DNA from: Acidobacteriota bacterium
Lineage (GTDB): Bacteria; Acidobacteriota; Blastocatellia; Pyrinomonadales; Pyrinomonadaceae
Length of the DNA: 64,000 bases
Reading direction: 5' to 3'
Assembly (NCBI GenBank): GCA_019239425.1
Contig: JAFAZX010000064.1
Location: 310,001-374,000, forward strand
The notes below the pieces were generated by a model, which was not told the origin of the DNA, ran no database searches, and saw only the letters and a list, made by a program, of their open reading frames with translations. Both the position numbers and the translations under genes were made by a program. Positions 54,001 through 63,003 of the stretch are shown piece by piece. Every line of letters begins with the position of its first letter. Positions within the stretch are counted from its first letter, which is position 1.

Positions 54001-54676
54001 GAACCTTGAACTCCTGCACGGCGTCCGAGGGGGGCGAGAAGCCGACGCCGCCGTCGAAGGCGTAGTTGGGCGAGCCGTCGAGCGTGACGTTGTTGGCGCC
54101 CGTGCCGCCGTTGGCGCGGAAGGCCGCGAGGTTGCCGTTCGAGGTCGGGCTGCCGCCGACGCCCGGGTTGCCGGTGAAGGAGATGCCGGGGGCGAGCGTG
54201 GCGAGCTGGTAGGCGGTGCCGTCCGTCAGGGGCAGCTCCGCGATCTGCTGCGTGGTGACGGTGGTGCCGGTGCTGACCGAGCCGGTCTCAAGCGTCGGCG
54301 TGGAGGCGACGGTCGTGACCGTTTCGCCCACGCTCGTCAAAGAGAGCGGGATGTCGAGCGTCACCTTGTCGGCCACGCGAATCTCTACGTTCTCGCGCGT
54401 CGCGTTGGAGAAGCCCTGGGCGGTGACCGTGACCGTGTAGCGGCCCGGGTTGAGGAGCGGGAAGGTGTAGCTCCCCTCGTCGTTGGTGGTCGCCGAGTTC
54501 GTGATGTTCTTCTCGACGTTCCTGATCTCGACGGTCGCGCCCGGCAGGGCCGCCCCGTTCGGGTCAGTCACGATGCCCGTGAGCGACCCGCGGAACTCCT
54601 GCGCCCCGGCCATGACGAACGCCACGAGCAGGAGCAGGACTGCGGCGCAGCCGCGGCGGAATGCGTGCTTGCTCAT
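51044..54676 (-). CDS. TonB-dependent receptor, Oar-like, with carboxypeptidase-regulatory N-domain
   Basis: A 1210-residue outer-membrane receptor. The ATG at 54676 has GAGG nine bases upstream and starts a signal peptide (MSKHAFRRGCAAVLLLLVAFVMAGAQE). A CarboxypepD_reg-like beta-sandwich (about 27-110, GSLTGIVTDPNGAALPGATVEI) is followed by the plug (about 125-240, GTAYQLATLAPGISFTGNPG, ANNVTLDGSPNYAF) and a large barrel ending in GAKFTF, with the terminal Phe typical of outer-membrane proteins. No SusD-like lipoprotein accompanies it. Position and upstream operator-like sites suggest uptake of pectin oligosaccharides. Upstream residues to 54781 are not counted. Confidence 0.94.
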   Translation of the reverse strand: MSKHAFRRGCAAVLLLLVAFVMAGAQEFRGSLTGIVTDPNGAALPGATVEIRNVEKNITNSATTNDEGSYTFPLLNPGRYTVTVTAQGFSNATRENVEIRVADKVTLDIPLSLTSVGETVTTVASTPTLETGSVSTGTTVTTQQIAELPLTDGTAYQLATLAPGISFTGNPGVGGSPTSNGNLAAFRANGGTGANNVTLDGSPNYAFDGGVGFSPPSDAVQEFKVQTNQFDAQQGYSANATVNVAIKSGGNDFHGSAWYFNRDRSRTANSFFANFAGQGRAQRTYNRFGGVVNGPVRIPGIYNGKDKTFFLASYERLKNSEGGDAQFFTVPTAKMRTGDFSELLNQTIPIRIYDPFSGCHAPSNCTVTRTAFTNNVIPAALINPAAQAVLNLYPLPNVAGAGLTNNFYSAAVRSSNYRGWLGRIDHTINQNHHVYANYYHSFNPEDRYNWAGTVNGVNPTQGVEFRTNDGGNVGYTWTVTSSTVFDLKTSLNRFQQQRQVGQTYDLAQLGFSPAFVSATRGYTTLPRFDIFTYDAQRPIRSTLGSNRSDYNEGLTRPFYTFSLQPSFTHIEGDHTARFGYDLRVLRENFASNGFQGGRFTFDGTYVTSGTTTTTGTVTTANANTNRQAYGRDVASFLLGIPVSGSNSLIDTTAASYSEQSVYHGFFFHDDFRVSPKLTLNLGLRYELEMGTTERFNRLINGFDFSTPSPIEAAARAAYTTAYNANPAAFVVTPDQFRVRGGVIYADDNRRGQWNADTRNIQPRFGAAYQLNEKTVIRGGFGAFMAPFRIEAPTQYGFSASTPFVPTNDQGRTFIANLNNPFPNGLTSAPGSGLGLLARVGQDVGASDTPIIPGNRVNAKFNRVIVGVQRELPGAFVVEANYVWSHGYNMQVIRNLNFVPRQYLGTDPASADAANTFLSATITNPFRNTLNGTAAASSPFNTATTITRAQSLLPFPQFTNVFVEEHNGSNQYNALQLQAAKRLSQDLSFNVTFTHSRLREKTSYLNPSDPDLEDRISPDDRPNRFTFASSYKLPFGKGKLIGREAGKLTNAIIGGWQLNGTYEWQSGQPFNFTQNIYYSGDANALQSHTFENGNGHKYGVFECANVTVCTNLPVFDTTGFTRLNSFGLRNFASTYDNLRQMPYQAVNLSLTKNFEVTERARLQLRAEALNAFNHPYVIDYNLDPSNARFGFSAGVQRNLPRDIQLGAKFTF

Positions 54677-54876
54677 TACTTTATCCTCTTCCTTAATTGC
54701 TGGCAGTTGAACGCGCTGGCGTTCACACAAGGGGTCTAAACTGCGCCGTCCGCCGGTCTCTCTACGGCTCGCGGCTCTCATCCGGTAGCTCTTTCTGACA
54801 AGGACAAAAAGCTTCTATGTAGGCGCTTCCGCTTCGCTCCCGAAGGTTCCGGCAGGATTGATTTTCAAAATCTGCT

Positions 54877-54893
54877 GGTTTTACCAATTAACC
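54877..54893 (+). promoter_or_regulatory. 17-base operator-like site 1 upstream of the TonB receptor
   Basis: GGTTTTACCAATTAACC, preceded by T to give TGGT-TTT-ACCA. About 200 bases upstream of the receptor start. Confidence 0.6.
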
Positions 54894-55028
54894 AACTACG
54901 CAGAATCTGGCGTAGCTGTGATGTTGCTGCTCTAACGGGAGCGAGAGTTGAAAGCGGGATGGATTTTCTATTAGGTCGGGATTTTTGTCAAGTTGTTTTA
55001 AGACCAATCATGAGATAAATCAATCAAG

Positions 55029-55045
55029 GGTCTTACCAATTAACC
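55029..55045 (+). promoter_or_regulatory. 17-base operator-like site 2 upstream of the TonB receptor
   Basis: GGTCTTACCAATTAACC, 152 bases from site 1 and in the same orientation. Two spaced sites could permit looping by a dimeric regulator. Confidence 0.6.
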
Positions 55046-55273
55046 TAAACAATAAGGAAATGTGAAATATTTGAGCCGACCTTTGATGCGCCTCTTGTAG
55101 TTCGGGTTCTGCTGTCTGTAGGGGATTTTGAGCGAAAAATTACAGGCATCTAAGGCCTCAGTCAATCCTTATAAGATTTTCATTTCAATTATTTATTAAC
55201 CGATAAAAATTATAACTTTGAGTTTTGGGTGGCTCATCTTTAGTATGCCTTTTTGGTTCCGAGGCGATCACTG

Positions 55274-56500
55274 ATGACCCACCTTGAACGCATAAAAATT
55301 TTCGACACGACTTTACGAGACGGTGAGCAGTCCCCGGGCTGTTCGATGAACCTTTCCGAGAAGATACGCCTCGCGCGCAAGCTCCAGGCGCTCGGCGTGG
55401 ACATCATCGAGGCCGGCTTCCCCATCGCCTCCGAAGGCGACTTCGCAGCGGTCAGGGCGGTCGCGGCCGAATGTCGGGAGGCGACGGTCGCCGCGCTCTG
55501 CCGCACGACCGAGCAGGACATCCTGCGCGCCTGGGAGGCGGTCGGCGGCGCCGCGCGCCCGAGGCTCCACACCTTCGTCGCCACCTCGGACATACACCTC
55601 GAACACAAGCTGAAGAAGTCGCGCGCCGAAGTCCTGAAGATGACTCGGGACGCCGTGCGGCTCGCGCGCTCGTTCACGGACGACGTCGAGTTCTCGGCCG
55701 AGGACGCGACGCGCAGCGACGTGGGTTATCTCTGCGAAGTCTTCGCCGCCGCGGTCGAGGAGGGCGCGCGCACACTGAACGTGCCCGACACCGTCGGCTA
55801 CACGACGCCGACCGAGTTCCGCGAGATCGTCTCGGCCGTGCGCGAGCGCGTCGTCGGCACGCGCGACGTGACCATCAGCGTCCACTGCCACAACGACCTC
55901 GGGCTGGCGGTGGCCAACAGCCTCGCGGCGCTCGACGCCGGCGCGCGCCAGGTCGAGTGCACCATCAACGGCATCGGCGAGCGCGCGGGCAACGCCGCGC
56001 TCGAAGAGGTCGTGATGGCCCTGCACGTGCGCGCAGACCGCCTGCCGTACGCGTGCGCCATCCGCACCGAAGAGATTTACCCGACGAGCCAATTGCTGAC
56101 CGAGATCATCGGCTTCGGCGTGCAGCCGAACAAGGCCGTCGTGGGTCGGAACGCTTTCGCGCACGAGGCCGGGATTCACCAGCACGGCGTGCTCTCGAAC
56201 CCGCTCTGCTACGAGATCATGACGCCCGAGTCGGTGGGCGTGCCTTCGAACAACATCGTGCTCGGCAAGCATTCGGGCCGGCACGCGCTCTCGCGCCGCT
56301 TCGACGATTTGGGCTACACGCTCTCGGCCCGCGAGCTCGAGGACGCGTACCGGCAGTTCACGAAGCTGGCCGACCGCAAGAAGAACATCTACGACCAGGA
56401 CCTGCTTTCGCTCCTCCCCGCCGGCCAGCGGCGCGAGCACTCCCCGGAGATCGGGGCCGCCGCGCTGAAGCTGGACTTGGTCGAGGCGGCCGTCAACTAA
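55274..56500 (+). CDS. leuA: 2-isopropylmalate synthase, short form without regulatory domain
   Basis: A 408-residue enzyme condensing acetyl-CoA with 2-ketoisovalerate, the first step of leucine synthesis. ATG 55274 has GAGG nine bases upstream. The HMGL-like barrel shows [12 protein letters not shown] (about 10-21), [23 protein letters not shown] (about 204) and [16 protein letters not shown]. Subdomain I/II includes [13 protein letters not shown] and [10 protein letters not shown]. The usual C-terminal leucine-binding LeuA dimer domain (about 120 residues) is absent: the protein stops after [14 protein letters not shown] plus a short tail, and no remnant follows before leuB. Homocitrate or citramalate synthase is less likely given leuBCD downstream. 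Confidence 0.92.
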   Translation: MTHLERIKIFDTTLRDGEQSPGCSMNLSEKIRLARKLQALGVDIIEAGFPIASEGDFAAVRAVAAECREATVAALCRTTEQDILRAWEAVGGAARPRLHTFVATSDIHLEHKLKKSRAEVLKMTRDAVRLARSFTDDVEFSAEDATRSDVGYLCEVFAAAVEEGARTLNVPDTVGYTTPTEFREIVSAVRERVVGTRDVTISVHCHNDLGLAVANSLAALDAGARQVECTINGIGERAGNAALEEVVMALHVRADRLPYACAIRTEEIYPTSQLLTEIIGFGVQPNKAVVGRNAFAHEAGIHQHGVLSNPLCYEIMTPESVGVPSNNIVLGKHSGRHALSRRFDDLGYTLSARELEDAYRQFTKLADRKKNIYDQDLLSLLPAGQRREHSPEIGAAALKLDLVEAAVN

Positions 56501-56590
56501 ACACTTTTTGAAAGCATCGGCCATCTGCTGCCGTCCTTGCTTTTCCGAAGGGCCGGAGCCGGTGGTCGATTTTTCGTGGGAAGAGATCAG

Positions 56591-57700
56591 ATGAAACTGA
56601 ACATCACCGTCCTGCCCGGCGACGGCATCGGCCCCGAGGTGACGCGCGAAGCCGTGCGCGTGCTGCGCGCGGTCGCGGAGGTCTACGGCCACGACTTCTC
56701 TTTCGAAGAGCATTTGATCGGCGGCGCGGCCATCGCCGAGACCGGAAGCCCTCTGCCGCCCTCGACGCTCGACGCGTGCCTCGCGTCGGACGCGGTGCTG
56801 CTCGGCGCGGTGGGCGCGCCGCAGTTCGACGGTCTGGCCGGCGAGAAGCGTCCCGAGGCGGGGCTGCTCGGACTCCGCAGCGCGTGCGGCGCGTTCGCCA
56901 ACCTGCGCCCCATCGTCTGCTACGACGCGACGGCAGACTCTTCGCCCCTCAAGGCCGAGGTCGTCAAAGGCGCGGACGTGCTCATCGTCCGCGAGCTGCT
57001 CGGAGGCCTCTACTTCGGCGAGCCGCGCGCGATTCAGGGCGAAGGCGCGACGCGCGAAGCCTTCAACACGATGCGCTACAACGAGGCCGAGGTCGAGCGC
57101 GTGGCGCGCGTCGCCTTCGAGGCCGCGGCGGCGCGTGGCGGCAAGCTGACATCTGTCGATAAAGCGAACGTGCTTGAGACTTCACGCCTCTGGCGAGAGG
57201 TCGTCAACCGCGTCGCGCGCGAATACCCGCAGGTCAGGGTCGAGCACATGTACGTGGACGCCTGCGCGATGCACCTGATGCTCAACCCGCGCCGCTTCGA
57301 AGTGATATTGACCGAGAACCTTTTCGGCGACATCCTCTCGGACGAGGCGGCCGTGCTGACAGGCTCGCTCGGCATGCTCGCCTCCGCGAGCGTAGGCGGA
57401 GGCACGGACGTTTACGAGCCTGTCCACGGCTCCGCGCCCGACATCGCGGGCGCGGGCCTCGCCAACCCGCTCGGCGCCATCGCCTCGGCCGCGCTGCTGC
57501 TCCGCTACTCAGCCAAACTCGAACAGGAGGCGGCGGACGTTGAGGCCTCCATCCGCGCCGTGCTCGAACGCGGCTACCGCACGGCCGATATACAGGGCCG
57601 GACGGGGAAGTATATAGTCGGCACCGAGGAGATGGGCACGCTCGTCGCCGAGGCGCTCGCCGAACTCGCCGACATGCGCCACGCATACCACGCAGTCTGA
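56591..57700 (+). CDS. leuB: 3-isopropylmalate dehydrogenase
   Basis: A 369-residue NAD-dependent enzyme that oxidises and decarboxylates 3-isopropylmalate. ATG 56591 follows GGGAAGAG. Diagnostic segments: [32 protein letters not shown] (substrate arginines), [14 protein letters not shown], the metal-site [12 protein letters not shown] and the NAD-site [22 protein letters not shown]. Length is normal. It is 90 bases after leuA and followed by a hairpin before leuC. Confidence 0.96.
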   Translation: MKLNITVLPGDGIGPEVTREAVRVLRAVAEVYGHDFSFEEHLIGGAAIAETGSPLPPSTLDACLASDAVLLGAVGAPQFDGLAGEKRPEAGLLGLRSACGAFANLRPIVCYDATADSSPLKAEVVKGADVLIVRELLGGLYFGEPRAIQGEGATREAFNTMRYNEAEVERVARVAFEAAAARGGKLTSVDKANVLETSRLWREVVNRVAREYPQVRVEHMYVDACAMHLMLNPRRFEVILTENLFGDILSDEAAVLTGSLGMLASASVGGGTDVYEPVHGSAPDIAGAGLANPLGAIASAALLLRYSAKLEQEAADVEASIRAVLERGYRTADIQGRTGKYIVGTEEMGTLVAEALAELADMRHAYHAV

Positions 57701-57705
57701 AATTA

Positions 57706-57782
57706 GGTGTTGGGTGCTGGGTGCTAGGTTCTGGGTTAAGAGCTTGTTCTACCCAGAACCCAGCACCCAACCCCCAGCACCC
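57706..57782. repeat. Dispersed-type hairpin, family 3, between leuB and leuC
   Basis: An imperfect palindrome of GGGTGCTGGGT/ACCCAGCACCC words (GGTGTTGGGTGCTGGGTGCT at the left, CAGCACCCAACCCCCAGCAC at the right). It ends 7 bases before the leuC start, so it could affect leuC translation. Confidence 0.82.
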
Positions 57783-57789
57783 ACACACT

Positions 57790-59196
57790 ATGTCACGCAC
57801 ACTCTTTGAGAAGATTTGGGACGCGCACGTCGTGCGCGAGGCTGCGGGCGAACCCGCGCTGCTCTACATAGACCTGCACCTCGTCCACGAGGTCACGTCG
57901 CCGCAGGCTTTCGACGGCCTGCGCGCGGCCGGACGCCCCGTGCGCAGGCCCGACCTGACGGTCTCCACCATCGACCACAACGTCCCGACGACCGACCGCG
58001 GCCTCCCCATCGCAGACCCCATCGCCGCGCAGCAGATCGAAACGCTCCGGCGCAACTGCGCCGAGTTCGGCATACGGCTCTACGACATCGACTCGCCCGA
58101 GCAGGGCATCGTCCACGTCATCGGGCCGGAACTGGGCCTGACGCGTCCGGGCATGACCATCGTCTGTGGCGACAGCCACACCAGCACGCACGGCGCGTTC
58201 GGCGCGCTCGCCTTCGGCATCGGCACGAGCGAGGTCGAGCACGTCCTCGCCACGCAGTGCCTGCCGCAGTCGAAGCCGCGGACGATGCTCGTCAAAACCA
58301 GGGGTGAGTTGGCCGAGGGCGTGACGGCGAAAGACCTCGCGCTCGGACTCATCGGGCAGATCGGGACGGACGGCGCGACCGGCTACGTCATCGAGTATGC
58401 GGGCGAGGCCGTGCGGTCTTTGACGATGGAAGGGCGGATGACGCTCTGCAACATGAGCATCGAAGCCGGCGCGCGCGCGGGTATGATCGCGCCCGACGAA
58501 GTGACCTACGCTTACCTCGAAGGCCGCCGCTTCGCTCCGAGCGGCGCCGCCTGGGACGAAGCGCTCGCGTACTGGCAGAGCCTCCACAGTGATGAGGGGG
58601 CGGAGTTCGACGTTGTCGTCGACTTCGACGCCTCCGCGCTCGCGCCCTTCGTCACGTGGGGCACGAGTCCGGGCCAGGTCGTGCCCGTCACGGGGCGCGT
58701 GCCCGACCCTTCCGAGGCGCGCTCTGAGAACGAAAGACGCTCCACCTCGCGCGCACTCGAATACATGGGCCTCGCGCCCGGCACGCGCATGGAGGACGTT
58801 CCCGTCGACCGCGTCTTCATCGGCTCCTGCACCAACGCGCGCATCGAAGACCTGCGCGCGGCGGCGAGCGTCGTGCGCGGACACCGCGTGAGCGAGGCCG
58901 TGCGCGCGATGGTCGTGCCCGGCTCCGGCGCCGTCAAGCGCGCGGCCGAGGCCGAAGGCCTGGACGAAATTTTCCGCGCCGCCGGCTTCGAGTGGCGCGA
59001 GGCGGGCTGCTCGATGTGCCTCGGCATGAACCCCGACACGCTCGCGCCGGGCGAGCGCTGCGCCTCGACCAGCAACCGCAACTTCGAAGGCCGCCAGGGC
59101 AAGGGCAGCCGCACGCACCTCGTCAGCCCCGCGATGGCCGCCGCCGCGGCGGTCGCCGGACACTTCACCGACGTGCGCGGCTGGGAATTTAAATAG
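57790..59196 (+). CDS. leuC: 3-isopropylmalate dehydratase large subunit
   Basis: A 468-residue aconitase-family subunit with a [4Fe-4S] cluster; with LeuD it isomerises 2- to 3-isopropylmalate. The start [15 protein letters not shown] is the family norm. Cluster cysteines are in [13 protein letters not shown] and in the [10 protein letters not shown] motif; [27 protein letters not shown] is also diagnostic. Length matches the family. No clear ribosome-binding site precedes it because the gap is filled by a hairpin repeat. Confidence 0.97.
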   Translation: MSRTLFEKIWDAHVVREAAGEPALLYIDLHLVHEVTSPQAFDGLRAAGRPVRRPDLTVSTIDHNVPTTDRGLPIADPIAAQQIETLRRNCAEFGIRLYDIDSPEQGIVHVIGPELGLTRPGMTIVCGDSHTSTHGAFGALAFGIGTSEVEHVLATQCLPQSKPRTMLVKTRGELAEGVTAKDLALGLIGQIGTDGATGYVIEYAGEAVRSLTMEGRMTLCNMSIEAGARAGMIAPDEVTYAYLEGRRFAPSGAAWDEALAYWQSLHSDEGAEFDVVVDFDASALAPFVTWGTSPGQVVPVTGRVPDPSEARSENERRSTSRALEYMGLAPGTRMEDVPVDRVFIGSCTNARIEDLRAAASVVRGHRVSEAVRAMVVPGSGAVKRAAEAEGLDEIFRAAGFEWREAGCSMCLGMNPDTLAPGERCASTSNRNFEGRQGKGSRTHLVSPAMAAAAAVAGHFTDVRGWEFK

Positions 59197-59198
59197 AT

Positions 59199-59309
59199 GT
59201 GAATGGTGAATAGTGAATGGTAAATGGTTTGACAATATCGCTCCTTAGCTGTTCCCTTCACCTCCGCATCAACTGATAACTATTTACGATTTACTATTCA
59301 CCATTCACC
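59199..59309. repeat. Dispersed-type hairpin, family 4, between leuC and leuD
   Basis: The left arm GTGAATGGTGAATAGTGAAT pairs with TTACTATTCACCATTCAC at the right, around a 50-base unpaired centre. It begins 3 bases after the leuC stop and ends just before the leuD start. Confidence 0.82.
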
Positions 59310-59314
59310 AAGCC

Positions 59315-59932
59315 ATGCTTCCCTTTCGAGTACACACGGGCGTCGCCGCGCCGCTCGACCACCCGAACGTCGACACGGATCAGATCATCCCGAAGCAGTT
59401 CCTCAAGCGCGTCGAGCGGACGGGCTTCGGGCAGTTCCTTTTCTACGACTGGCGTTATAAGGTCGACAACTCGCCCGACCCCGACTTCGTGCTGAACGAG
59501 CCGCGCTACGAGGGCGCCACGGTGCTGGTCGCCGGGCGCAACTTCGGGTGCGGCTCTTCGCGCGAGCACGCGCCTTGGGCTCTGCTCGACTACGGCTTCC
59601 GCGCCGTCATCGCCCCCTCCTTCGCGGACATCTTCAGGAACAACTGCACGAAGAACGGCGTGCTCCCCGTCACGCTCACGGACGAGGAGGTCGCGGAACT
59701 CGTGCGGCGGGCGCGCGCGTTCGAGGGCTACCGTCTGACCGTAGACCTAGAGCGCCGCGAGGTGCGCGACGAGCGGGGCTTCAAGGCCGCCTTCGAGATC
59801 GACGAGTTCCGCCGCCAGTGCCTGCTCGAAGGGCTCGACGACGTGGGGCTGACGCTCCGCCACGAGTCCCTCATCCGGCAGTTCGAGGAGCGGCGGCCGG
59901 GCTGGATGGGAGTCGCGACGCCCGCCGCCTGA
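59315..59932 (+). CDS. leuD: 3-isopropylmalate dehydratase small subunit
   Basis: A 205-residue swivelling subunit partner of LeuC. Typical features: [30 protein letters not shown], the substrate loop [23 protein letters not shown] and [20 protein letters not shown]. Length is standard. It closes the leuABCD set. Confidence 0.97.
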   Translation: MLPFRVHTGVAAPLDHPNVDTDQIIPKQFLKRVERTGFGQFLFYDWRYKVDNSPDPDFVLNEPRYEGATVLVAGRNFGCGSSREHAPWALLDYGFRAVIAPSFADIFRNNCTKNGVLPVTLTDEEVAELVRRARAFEGYRLTVDLERREVRDERGFKAAFEIDEFRRQCLLEGLDDVGLTLRHESLIRQFEERRPGWMGVATPAA

Positions 59933-60021
59933 AAGAGATTTGAAGCGTGCCGAAGGGCAGGCTAAACCTCGCCTGCCTTTTTCCGTTTGACAATAGTTGT
60001 TATGACGACTATCATGCCAAC

Positions 60022-60837
60022 ATGAATTCTGAAGTTCGTCCGAATGGGTGGACAGGGGGCCGGCTTCCGGCCGTCTTCGTCTCGCACGGCGCGCCGACGC
60101 TGGCCTTAGAGCAGAACGACACGGTGGAGTTTCTGAGGCGGCTCGGCGGGGAGTTAGGAAGACCCGAAGCGATCCTCTGCGTCTCGGCGCACTGGAACAC
60201 GGACAAGCCCGCTTTGAGCGCCGCCGAGCGGCCCGAGACCATCCACGACTTCGGCGGCTTCCCCGAAGAGCTGTACCGCATACGCTACCCCGCGCCCGGC
60301 GCGCCGCAACTCGCCGGGCGCGTGAGCGAGCTACTCGAAGGGGCCGGCTTCGCCTGCACCGTCTCGAACACGCGCGGGCTTGACCACGGCGCGTGGGTAC
60401 CGCTCAGACACATCTACCCGGAGGCGGACATCCCCGTCACGCAGCTCTCCTTGCAGCCGACGCTCGGGCCGGGGCATCATTTCGAAATCGGAAAAGCGCT
60501 CGCGCCACTTCGCGGAGAGGGCGTGCTGATTCTGGCGACGGGGAGTGCTACGCACAACCTCGGCAGGATCGGGCGCGGAGAGGTGCCGCCCGAGTGGGCC
60601 AGGGAGTTCGACGGGTGGCTCTACGAAAAGATCAAAGCCGGCGCGCTGGAAGAGCTGTTCAATTACCGTAGGCTCGCGCCGCATGCTTCGGTCGCGCATC
60701 CGACCGACGAGCACCTGCTTCCGCTTTTCGTCGCGTTGGGCGCGGGCCTGGAAGGTTCCGAGGCCCGCGGTCAGAGTCTACACAGGGGTTGGACGTACGG
60801 GAGCTTGAGCATGGCCGCGTACAGCTTCGGCTCGTGA
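60022..60837 (+). CDS. Extradiol aromatic ring-opening dioxygenase (DODA/YgiD family)
   Basis: A 271-residue LigB-superfamily enzyme; family members cleave DOPA-like catechols using zinc or iron. Metal and catalytic histidines are seen in VFVSHGAPTLAL, VSAHWNTDKP, GLDHGAWVPLRHIYP and LATGSATHNLGRIG. I start at ATG 60022 (MNSEVRPNGWTGG); upstream in-frame sequence to 59947 has no supporting features. It is followed at 60875 by a DoxX gene, an association seen often and perhaps linked to detoxification. Its natural catechol substrate is unknown. Confidence 0.9.
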   Translation: MNSEVRPNGWTGGRLPAVFVSHGAPTLALEQNDTVEFLRRLGGELGRPEAILCVSAHWNTDKPALSAAERPETIHDFGGFPEELYRIRYPAPGAPQLAGRVSELLEGAGFACTVSNTRGLDHGAWVPLRHIYPEADIPVTQLSLQPTLGPGHHFEIGKALAPLRGEGVLILATGSATHNLGRIGRGEVPPEWAREFDGWLYEKIKAGALEELFNYRRLAPHASVAHPTDEHLLPLFVALGAGLEGSEARGQSLHRGWTYGSLSMAAYSFGS

Positions 60838-60874
60838 GTCTGTCTAGAATCAGAGAAATTTAAGGAGAGATAAG

Positions 60875-61288
60875 ATGGCCGACCTGAACACCTTCTACGC
60901 GAGCTGGACGCCGCGAATCTTGAGCGTGCTGCGCATCGTCACAGCCTTCCTTTTCATCGCGCACGGCGCTCAGAAGCTCTTCGGCTTCCTCGCGCCTCCG
61001 GGCATGCAGGGGCCGCCCATCATGAGCCAGATTGGCGTCGGCGGCATCCTCGAGTTCTTCGGGGGGTTGCTGCTTTTGGTCGGGCTGTTCACGCGGCCCG
61101 TGGCCTTCCTCCTCTGCGGGATGATGGCCGTGGCCTACTTCCAGATGCACGCGCCGGGAGGCTTCTGGCCGCTCCAGAATAAGGGCGAGCTGGCCGTGCT
61201 CTACTGCTTCGTCTTCCTCTTCTTCTGGTTCGCGGGCGGCGGCGAGTGGAGCCTCGACCACCTTCTGCGCCGTCGCAGGGTCTATTGA
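60875..61288 (+). CDS. DoxX-family membrane protein
   Basis: A 137-residue protein with four predicted membrane helices (RILSVLRIVTAFLFIAHGAQKLFGF; GGILEFFGGLLLLVGLF; PVAFLLCGMMAVAYF; LAVLYCFVFLFFWFAGGG). The HGAQKLFG motif is typical of DoxX/DoxD proteins. AAGGAGAG lies upstream of the ATG. It is 37 bases after the dioxygenase and probably co-transcribed. Roles proposed for the family include redox or thiol homeostasis. Confidence 0.9.
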   Translation: MADLNTFYASWTPRILSVLRIVTAFLFIAHGAQKLFGFLAPPGMQGPPIMSQIGVGGILEFFGGLLLLVGLFTRPVAFLLCGMMAVAYFQMHAPGGFWPLQNKGELAVLYCFVFLFFWFAGGGEWSLDHLLRRRRVY

Positions 61289-61374
61289 AGATTTGAGGGT
61301 TTAAGAGTCGCAGGACGTTTGTCGCCGGGACGCGTGCTCGAAAGGGCTACGGCGTCCCGGCGCGTTTTATGAGG

Positions 61375-61557
61375 TCACATCTCGAAGGGCTGCCGGCGCA
61401 GAGAGATGCCTGCGTCGGTGACGACGAGGTAGAGGTTCGCCTGTCTGCGGCCGTACGCCCCAGTCTGCAGCTCCGCCTTCAAGACCGGCCACACGGACGC
61501 GCCCCTCTCGACGACCGAAACGCTCTGACACTTCTCGCAAGTACACTCGTCGCCCAT
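61375..61557 (-). CDS. Small Cys-containing protein, 60 residues
   Basis: MGDECTCEKCQSVSVVERGA is preceded by GGAGG with a 6-base spacer, a strong ribosome-binding site, so I regard it as real. The three cysteines of CTCEKC could form part of a zinc knuckle; no second pair follows, so a metal site would need a dimer. The rest (VWPVLKAELQTGAYGRRQANLYLVV) may form a short beta-hairpin. No known family recognised. Confidence 0.6.
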   Translation of the reverse strand: MGDECTCEKCQSVSVVERGASVWPVLKAELQTGAYGRRQANLYLVVTDAGISLRRQPFEM

Positions 61558-61636
61558 CTGTAACCTCCAGGTCTTCGACTCCTAACGGCGGCCCTGTACT
61601 CTACAGAGATTTAGGCGGCGTTCCCAATTGATAATT

Positions 61637-62773
61637 TTAATCGTGATATAAACCGGCCGACCTCTGTCTGAGGTGGTAGGCGATGATCAAGGTCGTCGAG
61701 TTGCTGTAGTCGGCCGCGCCGGCCCTGACGCGGTTGGCGCGCAGGTAGAGGTCGTTCACGCGGTGGCCGAAGGCGCCGGCCGCGCCCGCAGCCTTCGCCC
61801 AGAAGAGCGCGGCGCGGCGCGAGTCCTCCCTGTAGCCCGGGCCGAGCTGCTTTGCCAACTCGCGCGCCTTCTCCGGCTCGACCTTGAACAACTCAGACAG
61901 CACGCCGAGGCCGTTGCGGTAGCCCGAGTAGCGCACGAAGGGGTCGCGCGAGTTGACGCAGACGACGTACGCGACGAAGTTCGCCTCCGACTCGCGCGCG
62001 ACGCCGCGCTGATGCGCCATCTCGTGCGCGATGGAAAAGGGAAGCTGGAAGTCGGGGATGTCCGCGTTGTAGTTCGGCTCGCCCGTGAACGGCGTGTAGA
62101 CGCCGCTGATGCCGAGCCTCGTCAAGACTTCGGAGGCGTAGACGGCTTTCGGCGGCGCGAACTCTCCGCGCGGGAGGAGCGCGAACTCCTGTGCGGAGTC
62201 GTAAGACTCTTTCAGGAGTTTGACAAGCTCGGGGGTGTCCGGTGCCGGCCTGTTGTCCGCGTGCGCCTCCGCGTAGGATTGGTTCACGTCGGCGATTAGC
62301 ATCTGCCCCAACGCTTCGAGCTCCGCGGGCTCTGCCTTCCTCTGTTCGTAGCCGAGCAACTCGAACAGAAGGGGCCTCTGGTAATTAAGTCCGAAGGTGA
62401 GTAGGAAGGCCCAGAACAACACGGCCGCGACCCAGCTTGCGTAACGAAGCCACTTCAGAATCCATTCGCGCCTCCCGCCTCGCCTCCGCACCAACCCCAG
62501 GCAGAAGAGCACCGCGCACCCGCAGGCTAATAAAAGGGCGAGACCGGTCAGGACTTCGCCGGCTGAAAAGAGACACCTCCGACTCAGGAGCGAGAGCGCG
62601 CCGACCACGCGCGGGTAGACGGGGCGGGAGTAGAAACGCTCGACCGACCAGGGCGTGAAGGAGGCCAGACTCTGAAAGAGGAGTCCCGCGAGCAGAAACG
62701 CCAATGACGGAATGAGGACGCGCCCGCCCGAAACCATCTGCCGGAATCTTGTGTAGAGCGCCCCTTTCATCAA
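61637..62773 (-). CDS. DUF3810-family membrane protein with HExxH motif
   Basis: A 378-residue protein with about three N-terminal transmembrane helices (positions 18-38, 75-97, 112-132) and a soluble C-terminal domain. The latter contains FSIAHEMAHQRGVARESEANF, which is HExxH followed by a Glu 12 residues after the second His: a gluzincin-like zinc peptidase arrangement. This matches DUF3810, whose function is not established. The preceding GISGVYTPFTGEPNYNADIPDFQLP is conserved in the family. It is likely monocistronic, with an AT-rich upstream region. Confidence 0.88.
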   Translation of the reverse strand: MMKGALYTRFRQMVSGGRVLIPSLAFLLAGLLFQSLASFTPWSVERFYSRPVYPRVVGALSLLSRRCLFSAGEVLTGLALLLACGCAVLFCLGLVRRRGGRREWILKWLRYASWVAAVLFWAFLLTFGLNYQRPLLFELLGYEQRKAEPAELEALGQMLIADVNQSYAEAHADNRPAPDTPELVKLLKESYDSAQEFALLPRGEFAPPKAVYASEVLTRLGISGVYTPFTGEPNYNADIPDFQLPFSIAHEMAHQRGVARESEANFVAYVVCVNSRDPFVRYSGYRNGLGVLSELFKVEPEKARELAKQLGPGYREDSRRAALFWAKAAGAAGAFGHRVNDLYLRANRVRAGAADYSNSTTLIIAYHLRQRSAGLYHD

Positions 62774-63003
62774 TGCCTCGAATCAGATTCAACGAAAACG
62801 ATGTCGCGTCCGATAAGCAATAACTTATACACTTATACAATCCACCTAACCACTAAACCACAGGCAGGCTATCAAAAGAGGGGCGCACAAATCGAACCAC
62901 GCAAAAATAGCCGTTGAAGTTGGTCGTCAAAAATTCCGGACTGCAAAAGCCGGGCGGCAACCACGAGGTCGGTCGTTAAGAATCGGCGGGAAAGAGAGGC
63001 GGG
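62774..63003. other. Intergenic stretch without recognised gene
   Basis: 230 bp between the DUF3810 gene start and the response-regulator stop. The part next to DUF3810 is AT-rich (minus strand TTGTATAAGTGTATAAGTTATTGC) and probably holds its promoter. No tRNA or other RNA gene was recognised. Confidence 0.4.

Larger units (their letters stand above)
54677..55273. promoter_or_regulatory. Divergent AT-rich promoter region of the TonB receptor and leuABCD
   Basis: A 597-bp gap, markedly AT-rich between 54880 and 55250, with no credible gene. It contains two 17-base operator-like sites (listed separately) and an isolated half-site AAGACCAATCATG near 55000. I see no leucine-leader peptide or T-box-like element before leuA. 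Confidence 0.55.

Noticed and set aside
51158-54739. 1193-residue plus-strand open frame opposite the TonB receptor
   Set aside because: Compositional shadow of the receptor gene with no domain, signal or ribosome-binding site.
62774-63003. Possible tRNA or small RNA in the gap before the response regulator
   Set aside because: No cloverleaf or strong hairpin could be drawn.
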